A stretch of DNA of 64,000 bases from JAJPKK01 sp963807015 (GCA_963807015.1 CAWEAS010000022.1:62001-126000); one strand, 5' to 3'. Positions 46,823-55,996 are shown, counted from the stretch's first letter. Made by a program: numbers and translations. The notes: a model not told the origin generated them from the sequence alone.

Positions 46823-47832
46823 AGCTCCGCATCCTCAGCGAGGCCGATGCGCGCCGCTGTCTTACGGTCAGCGAGGCGGTCGAGGCGCAGGCCGAGGCCT
46901 TTGCTGCGCTGGCGGCGGGGCAGTCGATCGAGGGCCTGCGCAGCGTCGTCGCGAGCGACGCGCCGCCGGCTATCACGATCTTCAACCCGGCCTACCTGAA
47001 GAATGCACAGGGCTTCGGCATCAAGGTCGTCTCCGACTTCTTGCGCAATGACGATGTCACCACACCGCGGATGTCGGCGCTCGTCGTGTTGTTCTGCGGC
47101 AAGACCGGCCTGCCGCGCACGGTGATGGAGGCCGGGCATCTGACCGACCTGCGCACCGGCGCCGGCACTGCCCTTGCCGCCCGTCATCTCGCCAATCCGG
47201 TGAGTTCGTCGCTGGTATTGTTCGGCGCCGGACGCGTCGCCCGCAACCAGCTGATCGCGCTCGCCGGCACACTGCCGCTCCGGCGCATTCGCGTCGTCGC
47301 AAGATCGCAGGCGCGAGGCGCGGCATTCGTGCGCTGGGCACGTGATGCCGGCGATGGCATTCCGAACGACGTCGCCCTCGACGATGACGCAGAGGCGGCG
47401 GTCGCCGACGCCGATATCGTCGTCTGCGCCACCACGGCGGACCAGCCGGTGCTGAACGGCAGCGCACTGCGGCGCGGGACCTTCGTTGCGGCGGTCGGCG
47501 CCAACCGCCAGGATGCCCGCGAGGTCGACAGCACCACGATCGCGCGGGCAGCGAAGCGCGTGATCGACAGCCGGGCGGACTGCCTCAAGCACGCCGGCGA
47601 TTTCCTGATCCCAATGGCCGAAGGCATCTTGCGCGATCAAGACGTGGCGGAGATCGCGGAGATCGTAGCGGGTCGTCGGCCAGGACGGCAAAGCGCGGAC
47701 GAGATCACCTTCTACAAGTCGATCGGCGCGCCGATCCAGGATATCTGGACGGCGCAGCGGATCGAAGCCCGCGCCATCGCGGACAACATCGGAACGCTGG
47801 TCGAGATCGGCGGCGACCCGATCCGGCTTTAG
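46819..47832 (+). CDS. Ornithine cyclodeaminase/mu-crystallin family protein
   Basis: A protein of about 337 residues. The NAD-binding motif is LVLFGAGRVARNQLIALAG near residue 130. LTDLRTGAGTALAARHLA matches the substrate and cofactor segment of the family, and GTFVAAVGANRQDAREVDSTTI the C-terminal half of the Rossmann domain. Members include ornithine cyclodeaminases, alanine dehydrogenases and ketimine reductases. GTG at 46819 gives a normal start (KLRILSEADARRCL); the frame also runs 30 bases back. It overlaps the transposase remnant at its start, and is followed by the dihydroorotase-like gene after nine bases. Confidence 0.85.
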   Translation: MKLRILSEADARRCLTVSEAVEAQAEAFAALAAGQSIEGLRSVVASDAPPAITIFNPAYLKNAQGFGIKVVSDFLRNDDVTTPRMSALVVLFCGKTGLPRTVMEAGHLTDLRTGAGTALAARHLANPVSSSLVLFGAGRVARNQLIALAGTLPLRRIRVVARSQARGAAFVRWARDAGDGIPNDVALDDDAEAAVADADIVVCATTADQPVLNGSALRRGTFVAAVGANRQDAREVDSTTIARAAKRVIDSRADCLKHAGDFLIPMAEGILRDQDVAEIAEIVAGRRPGRQSADEITFYKSIGAPIQDIWTAQRIEARAIADNIGTLVEIGGDPIRL

Positions 47833-47841
47833 GCAACGGCA

Positions 47842-49203
47842 ATGGCGACGCTTTGCATCCACAACGCGAGCATCGTGACCTCCAAGGGCATCACGATGGG
47901 CGGCATCGTCGCCGCCGACGGCCGCATTGCGGCGCACCTTGCCGGCACCGATAGCGCGGCGGCCGACACCGTGATCGACGCGCGCCAGCGGCTGCTGTTT
48001 GCCGGCTTCGTCGACGCTCATGTCCACATGCGCGACCCGGGCCAACCGCAAAAGGAGGATTTTTCGAGCGGAAGCACGGCGGCAGCCATCGGCGGCATCA
48101 CCACGGTGATGTGCATGCCGAACACACGCCCGCCGGTCGATTCGATTGCCGGATTCGACCTTGCACGCGAAGCCGGCGAACGCGGCTCGTATGTCGACTT
48201 TGCGCTCCAGGCCGCGGTCCATCCGCGCAATCACGATGCATTGGCAATGCTGTGGCACGCCGGCGTCGTTTCCTTCGAGACCATGCTTGCCGACGGCCCG
48301 CCAGGCGAGGCCTATGTGGACAGCGCGCTTCTCCTCCACATGCTCACGCAGATCGCCGATCTTGATGCGCGGGTCGGGGTCTATTGCGGCAATCAGGCAG
48401 TCGTTGATGCCGCGCTGGCGCGCATTCGTGCGGCGGGACGAATGGATTTTCCCGCTTTCGCCGAAAGCCGGCCGCCCGTAAGCGAAGCGCTGGGCTTGGC
48501 GCAGCTCATCGAGGCGCGGCATGCCACTGGGGCAAAGATCATCGCGCGGCAAGTCTCGACCGCCCGCGGCTTCGAGCTTGTTGCCGCCGCCAAGGCGCAG
48601 TCTCCCGACGGCGCGGTGGCGGTCGAGGTCACCCCGCATCATCTCCATCTCGACCGTGCAATGCTCGCGCGCTTCGGTCCGTATGCCCAGATGCTGCCGC
48701 CGCTGCGTTCGCCCACCGATGTTTCGGCGGCACAGCAAGCGGCCGCCACCGGCGTCGTCGACTTCATCGGCTCGGATCACGCGCCGCATGCACTCGCCGA
48801 GAAAACATCAAATCCGTGGGACAGTCTGAGCGGCACACCGGGATTGGATACCCTTGCGGCAGCGGCGCTCGATCTCGCGGCGCGACAGATCATCGACTAT
48901 CCGCGGGTCGCGGCCCTGCTCTCGGAGCAGCCGGCGAAACTCTTCGGGCTTGCCGATCGCAAGGGCAGTCTCGCGACCGGTGCCGATGCGGATTTCGTGC
49001 TGGTCGACCCGCAGGCGCCGCTCCAGGTCACGCCCGCCGTCATTCATTCGCGGGCGGCGCGCTCGCCGTTCGAAGGAATGACCCTGCACGGTCGGCCGGT
49101 GATGACCATCCTGCGCGGCGAAGTCATCGCTGAGGATGGCGCGCTCGTCGCAACCAAGCCGGGCGGGCGCTTTCTCGCTCGCATGGCAGCCCAGGCAAAG
49201 TGA
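47842..49203 (+). CDS. Dihydroorotase/allantoinase-like cyclic amidohydrolase
   Basis: A 453-residue enzyme. It carries the HxH motif and following segment GFVDAHVHMRDPGQPQKEDFSSGSTAA, the CMPNTRPP stretch, a metal His in VTPHHLHLD, and the GSDHAPHALAEKTSNPWDSLSGTPGLDT segment with the catalytic Asp. This is the PyrC class I/allantoinase pattern; no carbamylated Lys is obvious (family type with a Glu or Thr there). In this context a catabolic cyclic amidase is as likely as true dihydroorotase. The next gene starts within its stop codon. Confidence 0.85.
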   Translation: MATLCIHNASIVTSKGITMGGIVAADGRIAAHLAGTDSAAADTVIDARQRLLFAGFVDAHVHMRDPGQPQKEDFSSGSTAAAIGGITTVMCMPNTRPPVDSIAGFDLAREAGERGSYVDFALQAAVHPRNHDALAMLWHAGVVSFETMLADGPPGEAYVDSALLLHMLTQIADLDARVGVYCGNQAVVDAALARIRAAGRMDFPAFAESRPPVSEALGLAQLIEARHATGAKIIARQVSTARGFELVAAAKAQSPDGAVAVEVTPHHLHLDRAMLARFGPYAQMLPPLRSPTDVSAAQQAAATGVVDFIGSDHAPHALAEKTSNPWDSLSGTPGLDTLAAAALDLAARQIIDYPRVAALLSEQPAKLFGLADRKGSLATGADADFVLVDPQAPLQVTPAVIHSRAARSPFEGMTLHGRPVMTILRGEVIAEDGALVATKPGGRFLARMAAQAK

Positions 49204-49946
49204 GCGAGCCAAAAATGCGCGGCATTCGACACAAGATCGGCGTCGTGCTGCCAGCCAACAACAGCGTGCTGGAGCCCGAGCTTTGGCGCCATCTGCCGCC
49301 CGACGTGGCCCTCCATGTCACGCGCATCCTGGTCCGCGGCGATCTCACGGCGCAGGCGATCGAGACGATGGAGGCGCATGCGACCCGCGCGCTCGACGAG
49401 CTCACGGCGACCGGCGTCGACCTCATCGTCTATGCCGACATGGTGACGACCTTCATCATGCCCGACGGCTGGAACGAGCGGCGGACGGCAGCAATCGAGC
49501 GCGCGACCGGACTGCCGTTCATCTCCGCGTGGACGGCGATGGAGAAGGCCCTAGCCGCGCTTGGCGCGCGCCGGCTCGCCATCGGCAGCCCCTACCCTGC
49601 CGCAATCCATCCGCGCGCCGTCGCCCATTTCCAGAAATCCGGCTTCGAAGTTGTCGCCGACGCCACGCTTGACGTGCGCGCGGTGAGCGCGGTCGCCCAA
49701 ACCCCGCGGAGTGCCGTCGTCGACCTCGCGAAGTCGATCTCGCGTCCGAACGCCGACGCGATCGTGCTGCTCGCGACTGATCTGCCCACGTTCGATGCGA
49801 TCGAGGAAATCGAGGCGAGCACTGCGCGCCCACTCCTCACCTGCAACCAAACCATCCTCTGGGCAGCTCTCGGCCGGCTCGGCCGCCGCGCCCCGGTCAC
49901 CGGCTTGGGTCGCTTGTGGAACAATGCGGAGGACGGCGGCTCGTGA
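49200..49946 (+). CDS. Asp/Glu racemase-fold protein (maleate isomerase-like), also without cysteines
   Basis: A 248-residue protein whose GTG start overlaps the stop of the previous gene by four bases. The N-terminus IGVVLPANNSVLEPELWRHLP and the central AIGSPYPAAIHPRAVAHF are family hallmarks. At the first catalytic site, where maleate isomerases have ACTSG, it reads YADMVTTFI; at the second, where they have SCTN, it reads LLATDLPTF. Both cysteines are missing, as in the distinct paralogue at 36557. It forms a three-gene unit with the ornithine-cyclodeaminase-like and dihydroorotase-like genes (46819-49946). Confidence 0.72.
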   Translation: MSEPKMRGIRHKIGVVLPANNSVLEPELWRHLPPDVALHVTRILVRGDLTAQAIETMEAHATRALDELTATGVDLIVYADMVTTFIMPDGWNERRTAAIERATGLPFISAWTAMEKALAALGARRLAIGSPYPAAIHPRAVAHFQKSGFEVVADATLDVRAVSAVAQTPRSAVVDLAKSISRPNADAIVLLATDLPTFDAIEEIEASTARPLLTCNQTILWAALGRLGRRAPVTGLGRLWNNAEDGGS

Positions 49947-50165
49947 CGATGGCATCACGTTAGCCCCGCCAACATTGTCGAGGCCATCATCGATGGTGCT
50001 CTGCTCCCGCCTTGACGTCGACGCGGCGTCGACAAGGTCTCGCCTCAATCAGCATCGGCGGAGTGATTTTCTTGATAACCGCCGGAAATCACTGAACCCA
50101 CGAAGCTTCGCGTGCGACCCATGATCGGGCGACAACCAACTCAATCGTTTTGCGGGGTAAGGGAC

Positions 50166-50327
50166 ATGGCGAGCATCGAGGCAATTCGTTCCGGCGTGAT
50201 CGGCAAGTCGCGCCAACCCCTCGGCGGGTTTTGGCTGGTTGTCGTCTTCTCGGCGATCGGCCTCGCCGCGTGCATAGCCTTCGCTATCGTCCTTCAGCAC
50301 TTCGACCAAACGACGGTGCTGATGTAA
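50166..50327 (+). CDS. Small membrane protein (53 residues)
   Basis: ATG at 50166 is preceded by TAAGGGAC, a fair ribosome binding site. The product has one strong hydrophobic segment (FWLVVVFSAIGLAACIAFAIVL, residues about 22-43) after a short basic N-terminus (RSGVIGKSRQPLGG). Family not recognised. Short single-helix proteins of this type are common next to transport or stress genes. Confidence 0.45.
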   Translation: MASIEAIRSGVIGKSRQPLGGFWLVVVFSAIGLAACIAFAIVLQHFDQTTVLM

Positions 50328-50383
50328 GGAACTTCGGCTGCCGAGCCTCGGCGTCTCGCACAGATCAACCCTTGCACCGCGAA

Positions 50384-50593
50384 CTAGAGTTGCGGAGGGT
50401 CGGGAACCTCGCCATCAACCTCTCTTGCGAAGATGTCGCGCGGGACTTGAATGGGCGCAGACAGCTCTGCGGGTCCTGCCACATCGCACGCGACATACAG
50501 CACCGACGTCCCGGATAGCGCGATGACTCTGCGAACTTCGCTCGCTCGCACATAACACCGATCGATCTTGACGCTGAAGTACGGCACGCTCAT
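50384..50593 (-). CDS. Small hypothetical protein (69 residues)
   Basis: The ATG at 50593 follows GAGGAGGG by about ten bases, a strong ribosome binding site, which makes this start convincing. The product begins MSVPYFSVKIDRCYV and has VLYVACDVAG in the middle; no membrane segment and no known domain can be seen. The region around it (49947-50860) has no other supported gene apart from the small membrane protein. Confidence 0.45.
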   Translation of the reverse strand: MSVPYFSVKIDRCYVRASEVRRVIALSGTSVLYVACDVAGPAELSAPIQVPRDIFAREVDGEVPDPPQL

Positions 50594-50909
50594 TTCGCTG
50601 GTACCCTCCTCTGGAGCCAACGGCAGTCGTTGCGGCTGTCTACCCGCAAAGAGCTGGTCACCCCCGCCGGAGTTCGGATCGGGATGGCCGCCAAGTCAAT
50701 TGCGCATGATGGATTGACGTTGAGCCTGAAAGGTTAAGAAGCGGTTGGGTCTCGCTCATCGTCGATTATTCCCAGGACAGCGGCGGCTGCCGCTGCCTCG
50801 CGTAGAGAAATTATAGTCGACTGCGGTCCCCGGACACCGCGATGATCTCTGAGCTGGGAAGTTGGGGCCGACGGCAGATTTGTCGTGTCACGTCGTGCAG
50901 GAAAATTGC
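50594..50909. other. Intergenic region without gene
   Basis: These bases show no supported gene, palindrome or RNA. They are expected to contain the divergent promoters of the 69-residue protein and the beta-lactamase-like gene. Confidence 0.4.
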
Positions 50910-52506
50910 TTGTTGACCGATCGTCGCCAAGTCATCGCCGGTACTGCCAGTCTGGCAATCGCTGCGCGCCTGCCCGCTGCTTGCGCGGCGACGCAGGCCA
51001 AACAGAATGATCTCGGCGATACGCTGGACGCGATCCGCGAAAAGCTTGGTCTCCCGGCCGTCGGTGCCATTGCGGTGTCGCGCGACGGCGTGCTGGCACA
51101 GGGCGTTGCCGGCGTTCGTCGCGTTGGCGAATTTGGTTTAGTCCCCGCTGATGCTCATTGGCAGCTCGGCTCGATTACCAAGACCTTCACGGCGACACTT
51201 GCGGCGCTGCTGGTCGATCGGGGCAAGCTGAACTGGGATACGACGCTTCGCGACATCTATCCCGAGCACGCACGCATCATGGCGCCGAAGGTTGGCGACA
51301 TCACCATTCGTCAGCTAGTCACCCACCGCAGCGGCATGTTCGGTGACGACGCCTTCTCTTGGGACGGCGTTGCGGAAACCAATGCGCCAAATCTGAGTCT
51401 CGGAGAGCGCCGTCAACGCGGCGTTGTGATTGCACTTCGCTTGCCGCTCCAATTTCCACCAGGCGAACGCTTCAGCTATTCCAATCGCGGCTACAACACC
51501 CTGGGGGCGGCTTTAGAAAAGGTCGAGGGCCGCGCCTACGAGGACATGATCATTCAGGACATCGCTAAGCCCCTCGGGATTCGCTCCGTCATCTTCGGCG
51601 AGCCGGCACTTGTGGACCCTGCTCGCGAGCCCTGGCCGCATGTGCACGAAGGCGCGCGCTGGAGACCCGTTTCGCCGGTGCCGCGGAGCAGATACGGGTA
51701 CCACATCTTCAACCCGGCGGGAGGCATCTCCCTGACGCTCGAGGGCTTCAGCCGTTGGATGCAGGCGCATCTAACCGGGGACATGGATATCGGGCTGCTC
51801 TCGCGGCCCATATTCAAATTACTGTACACACCGCTGGGTGCCGGGGGCATACCAGCTTTTGGCATCGGGTCGTGGGGCTTGCTGGGCCGCTCAATCGGAC
51901 ACAGCGGCACCAACACGCGCAACTGGGCGGAGCCACCTGATGCTGATGGACCAAGGTGTCGGCGTGTTCGCTGCGGCCAATGCCATGCCTTCGGCCAGTA
52001 CGCCAGCTTGGTTCATGCTGTCGAACACGCTGGTTGCAACGGCGTTGCCGGGGCAATGGCCGACGCCGACCCTCAAACCACCACTGCCGCAAACGGATGG
52101 GACAATCGAAGGGGAGGCTTTGGAATTTGTTGGGCTCACGGGCGGCGAGATTGAATTTCAGAACTTCAAGCGCATGTCGGGCGACTTCCAATTGTGGTGG
52201 CATGGCGCTAAGGACGGCGACAGATTGGTGCTGCGTCTCGCTGTGCCCGTTGCCGGGCGATACGCCGTGGAAGGCGCTTTCACCAAGAACCGGGATTACG
52301 GGGACGCGACGATCGAGTTCGGCGTGATAAGGAAACGCCTGCAATTCCGGGCCGATCGGATCGCTACAGAAAGTATTCCGCTTGGCGTCACCGTGCTGGA
52401 CGCGGGACCTCACGACCTCGTCGTGACGTCTCACGGGAACGCCGGTAGCGACGGAGTTTACTGTCACCTCGGGCTTGATGCCCTCCGCTTGAAACGAGTA
52501 GCCTAA
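50910..52506 (+). CDS. Exported beta-lactamase-family serine hydrolase fused to a carbohydrate-binding-like domain, frameshifted
   Basis: A protein of about 531 residues read across one extra G at about 51934-51935. The N-terminus LLTDRRQVIAGTASLAIAARLP is Tat-signal-like (twin Arg). The hydrolase domain has LGSITKTF (Ser-x-x-Lys), FSYSNRGYN (Tyr-x-Asn) and IGHSGTN (His-Ser-Gly), all motifs of the class C/D-aminopeptidase family. Without the shift the frame degenerates after HSGTNTRNWA; with it the protein goes on as SHLMLMDQGVGVFAAANA. The C-terminal 130 residues (FQNFKRMSGDFQLWWHGAKDGD ... GLDALRLK) resemble the sugar-binding beta-sandwich at the end of DUF2961 proteins. Start TTG 50910 or GTG 50895, uncertain. 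Confidence 0.75.
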
Positions 52507-52818
52507 GTCAGTGCGGTCGTTTGGACTCGCACCTCGTCTTATCTTTTCGTGCGGCAGCGCAACGGCTCTCGGCTGTTGCGGTGATCGGATCGGGCGCGGC
52601 GCCGACGGCGCATCAGGTCACATCCAAGGTTTCGATAGCTCATTTGTTATGGCGGGCTTGTCCGCTTCCTCGTCGTCCGGTGAGACCGCCTTCTCGCGTT
52701 CAATCAGGCGGATCAGCGAAGGCGACACCTCCAGTCGTGCCCCATTGTTGATTTCATGGCGAAAGCCAATCCGCAGTTTTCGCTATGATTGTTGGTGGCT
52801 GACGATGGACGTGGAACT

Positions 52819-52879
52819 GGCGGAGACGGAGGGATTCGAACCCTCGATACGCCTTGAGAGCGTATAACGGTTTAGCAAT
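52819..52879 (-). repeat. tRNA-Ser(GCU) 3' half: left attachment site of an integrated element
   Basis: On the minus strand the segment reads from the anticodon loop TTGCTAA through the 3' stem ACCGT, a long variable arm (TATACGC TCTCAA GGCGTA), a perfect T arm (GAGGG TTCGAAT CCCTC) and the acceptor end GTCTCCGCCA. The 5' half of the tRNA is absent: beyond 52879 the sequence is unrelated. Such 3' tRNA fragments are what tyrosine integrases leave at the end of an element opposite the intact tRNA. By orientation the element lies to the right, and the whole tRNA should be beyond 64000. Confidence 0.82.
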
Positions 52880-53079
52880 GCGCGGCGCCCCATCCCTACC
52901 TATCCCGTGCTGTCGTCGAAAGTCCCGATTTTCGGGCTATATGCGGCTATCGCCGCACGGCCTCTCCCTCGCAATTCCACTCTGTCCTGGACAGTCCGGT
53001 GCCAATCTCGGTGCCAAAAGCCGAACGGCGGGTCGGGAAAAGAATTCAAAAAGGAATCGACCGGGCCTGCCCCGTAGGA
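52880..53079. other. Left end of the integrated element, no gene seen
   Basis: This stretch follows the tRNA fragment and precedes the end of the 53080 gene. It contains GGTGCCAATCTCGGTGCCAA, a direct repeat of GGTGCCAA, at about 52999-53018. I see no integrase in it. Confidence 0.4.
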
Positions 53080-54132
53080 CTATCGCTTTCTGCACCAGAC
53101 GATATCCCGGGCCTGTTCGCCCTTATGCGAAATGAGAACCTCCCATCGCTTCTCAATTCCATCCCACTTAGCGTAAGCCCTCCCAAAATCGTCCTGGCCG
53201 TTACTAACGTGTCGTTCCAACCAGGTGTCGACGCCCTGTAGCTTCTTCCAATTTGGCGGGCGACCCTCTTTAGCTTCTTCGAGTTCGATGAGTGCGCGGT
53301 ACAACGTTCGACGGTTGGCGAACTCAGCCGAAAGAACCGTCAAACTATCGCGAACCAGATACACCCGGCGCAGGAATATTGCTACGACGGATCCGATTTC
53401 GTCCTTCAGCTTAGCCGGCGGTGCCGGGGGCGGGCGGGGCGCAAATTTGGCCCTCTCCGACGCGAGCTCTTGAGCGGCCGCTTCGGCAGCAGCCCGAAGC
53501 TGTCGTTCCTCTTCAAGCGCTACACGTAGTGCCTCAGCCTCCACCTTAGTCTCTCCGATGCCGGCCAAAGCAAGCTTAAGTCGCGCGACTTCGGCACGCA
53601 ACCCAGCTTCACGGGCCCTGGCAGCAGAGAGTTCCGACGCGACGAGCCGCGCGCGAAATGCGGCAGTTGGCTCACTATTCTCTTCAGGAGCAGGGGGTAT
53701 ACCGAAGAGCCGCGTCAACGCATCCCGCAAGGGCTCAGTGCGATCTATCGGGGTGACCACGCGCACAAACCAGTCAGCGTCTACTCCTGCGACAAATTCG
53801 CCAAGATAGCGACCCGTTCGTAGTACTTCGTACCCAGCGCTTCTCAGTCTGGTCGCGGCGCCTTCGCATAAAATTGCCCCGCCGGTCAGCAGAACGTAAG
53901 CCTCCTCCTCGCCTTCGATGACGGCGAAAGGCGAATTGGCGGCGACGGTCTCGCGGGTAGTGCAGGCGCCGGGAGGAAACGCCTCATCGTTGATATCAAT
54001 TTTTGCATCAGGCGAACGGACCGGATAGGCGAGGCCCCTCCAGATCGCTCCTTCGCGACCGTCCGGCAAACGAACGAAACGGCACTCTCTTGCTTCCAGG
54101 AGTTGCATACCGTCGTAGACTGATATGATCAT
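53080..54132 (-). CDS. Unknown coiled-coil protein divergent from zorA
   Basis: A 350-residue protein with no family I can name. Residues 1-160 form a compact domain with a MIISVYDGMQLLEARECRFVRLPDGREG start and several Val/Gly-rich strands. Residues about 165-245 are Ala/Glu/Arg-rich and predicted coiled-coil (ARAREAGLRAEVARLKLAL ... RAAAEAAAQELASERAKF), followed by a Pro-rich hinge (APRPPPAPPAKLK) and a basic C-terminal domain with GVDTWLERHVSNGQDDFGRAY. It is transcribed away from zorA with 94 bases between the starts, so both share a control region. Its coiled-coil and place make it a candidate accessory part of the defence locus. Confidence 0.6.
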   Translation of the reverse strand: MIISVYDGMQLLEARECRFVRLPDGREGAIWRGLAYPVRSPDAKIDINDEAFPPGACTTRETVAANSPFAVIEGEEEAYVLLTGGAILCEGAATRLRSAGYEVLRTGRYLGEFVAGVDADWFVRVVTPIDRTEPLRDALTRLFGIPPAPEENSEPTAAFRARLVASELSAARAREAGLRAEVARLKLALAGIGETKVEAEALRVALEEERQLRAAAEAAAQELASERAKFAPRPPPAPPAKLKDEIGSVVAIFLRRVYLVRDSLTVLSAEFANRRTLYRALIELEEAKEGRPPNWKKLQGVDTWLERHVSNGQDDFGRAYAKWDGIEKRWEVLISHKGEQARDIVWCRKR

Positions 54133-54226
54133 GGCTGTACTACATTAAATAGCGCGTACCTGTCCGAAGACTATCACCTGCTCGCCGGTGGTGTCCCTTC
54201 GGACGGATCTCTGGGGACCCTCCTGA

Positions 54227-55996
54227 ATGGTAGATTTGCGGTTTATCGCGTCGATAATCACGACCCCCGCCACCGTCTTTGGTGTCGTCGGGGCGCTTCT
54301 CTTTTGGGCTGTCTGTTCGGCTTGGTTTTTGCGCCGCGGTACAGCAAGGCTGGCGGCCGCTTTGACCACCGCAACAAAGCGCATCGAACGAGCCAAGGAC
54401 TTCGCGGCATTTGCGAGCAACTATGAAGCGATTTCGACAGATATGGCGGCTGATCCCGTATTGGGTCCGAGATGGCGAGAATATCAGGGTTCACTTGTTC
54501 TCCCACGTGACCACACACAGCTCGTCCGCGCTACTACCCGAGCCGGTTCTTGGTTTGACATTGGTCTACTGCGTTCTCCGAGCATCCGCATGGACGCGCG
54601 ATACCACGCGGCGCTGCCCAATCTGCTCGTTGGAGCGGGCCTTTTGTTCACCTTTGTCGGCCTCGCGGCGGCGCTCGGGACCGCAGGCGGGATCGTAAGC
54701 GCGGGCGAACAAGCAACACGGAACGTTGCACTTCAAACCCTGCTCGAAACGGCATCATTTAAGTTCATCACATCTCTGGCGGGATTAGGGCTATCGATCC
54801 TCTATGCACTATATCGCAAACGGCGTTTCCACTTAGTCGAACGGGCGCTAGACACTTTCCTTGCGACATTGGAGGCACGTGTCCCATTGCTGACGCCAGC
54901 TGCAGTGCAGCAGGAGGCAAACGAGTTGCTAAGGCGACAGTCGACCCAACTGGAGACGTTCTCGACCGATCTTGCCGTGAACCTCGGTGCGGCCTTTGAC
55001 CGTGCGTTCGATGAGCGCCTGGGTGAGCATATTGCGCCCCTGACGGAGTCCATGCAGCGTTTGGCTGAGAGAATGGGAACCGGAAATGACGCTGCCATGC
55101 AGGCCATGCTCGACGGCTTTATCAAACGTCTGCAGGGGGGCGCGGGTGATCGCATGGATGAAGTTACAAAGAACCTTGGTGGTTTAGGCGCACAGTTGGA
55201 AGGTCTCAAAGAAAGTCTCGGAAACGCCGCCACTCAGATGGCGAATTCCGCGGACGCGATGGCCACGCGGATGGGACAGGGCGCGGAAGTTGTACTCGCC
55301 CGCATTACCGAGCAAATGAGCGGACTCATGAGCGAACTGCGCAGCCTCGCTGAAAATAGCCGGGCGGCCGGCTCCGAGACTTTCTCGGCGCTCTCTGATC
55401 GTTTTGAAGCTGCGTCGGAGGGGTTTGAATCTAGTGCGGCTCGCGTCGCCGGGTCTCTGGAGCAAGCTGCCAGACAAACAAGCTCGGCCCTTGAGACAGG
55501 CTCAGCGGATGTCGTACGTAGAATTAGCGAAGCCGCCGAGGTTTTGACCCGTCAAATTGCGGGCTTAACTTCCGCTGCAGATAGCTTGGCGGTCAAAATT
55601 GGCGATCTGGACCACGTGGCTCGTGATGCGGCTAGACCACTTAGCGCAGCGGCCAGTGATCTGAAGGCGGCCGGACTGGCCGCGCGTGGCGCATTGGAGG
55701 CATTAGACCAAGCGGCTCATGTCGCCACCAGCGCGGTCAAGGAGATCGCCAGCACAGCCCAGCAACTCAACGGAGCGCAGGTAGCGGCCGAAAGTCTGGC
55801 GGAGAGCTTGAATGCCGCGGCTCAGCGTTTCGAAGGTATTGATAAGGAGTTGGCAAACACACTGAAGGAACTGCAAACAGGGCTGCAAGGATTCACTAGG
55901 GAGGTCGGAACCTTCGTTGGTCAAACGGATCAGAATTTGGCCAAAGCAGCAACGCACTGGCCTGCACCCGGTTCGGTTGACACCCGCTTAAGCTAA
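54227..55996 (+). CDS. zorA: ZorA-type anti-phage motor protein, 3' end cut off by an IS3 element
   Basis: The first 578 residues are native; the last 11 (PAPGSVDTRLS) come from the insertion sequence. Membrane helices lie at about 9-35, 131-151 and 178-197; the second and third with LLVGAGLLFTFVGLAAAL and FKFITSLAGLGLSILYALYRKRR form the MotA/TolQ/ExbB-like proton-channel core. Residues 201-577 make up a long coiled-coil tail rich in Ala/Glu/Ser with MA-like repeats, the feature that distinguishes ZorA from ExbB. In Zorya systems ZorA with ZorB makes a cell-envelope motor that recruits nucleases/helicases against phage. No zorB follows, so the system should be inactive here. Confidence 0.8.
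   Translation: MVDLRFIASIITTPATVFGVVGALLFWAVCSAWFLRRGTARLAAALTTATKRIERAKDFAAFASNYEAISTDMAADPVLGPRWREYQGSLVLPRDHTQLVRATTRAGSWFDIGLLRSPSIRMDARYHAALPNLLVGAGLLFTFVGLAAALGTAGGIVSAGEQATRNVALQTLLETASFKFITSLAGLGLSILYALYRKRRFHLVERALDTFLATLEARVPLLTPAAVQQEANELLRRQSTQLETFSTDLAVNLGAAFDRAFDERLGEHIAPLTESMQRLAERMGTGNDAAMQAMLDGFIKRLQGGAGDRMDEVTKNLGGLGAQLEGLKESLGNAATQMANSADAMATRMGQGAEVVLARITEQMSGLMSELRSLAENSRAAGSETFSALSDRFEAASEGFESSAARVAGSLEQAARQTSSALETGSADVVRRISEAAEVLTRQIAGLTSAADSLAVKIGDLDHVARDAARPLSAAASDLKAAGLAARGALEALDQAAHVATSAVKEIASTAQQLNGAQVAAESLAESLNAAAQRFEGIDKELANTLKELQTGLQGFTREVGTFVGQTDQNLAKAATHWPAPGSVDTRLS

Noticed and set aside
50013..50037. Palindrome GTCGACGC G GCGTCGAC after the racemase-fold gene, considered as a terminator
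   Set aside because: The hairpin is short and there is no T tract after it; it may be chance in GC-rich DNA.
52854..53135. 93-residue plus-strand frame over the tRNA fragment
   Set aside because: It starts inside the tRNA-Ser remnant and has no recognisable protein features.
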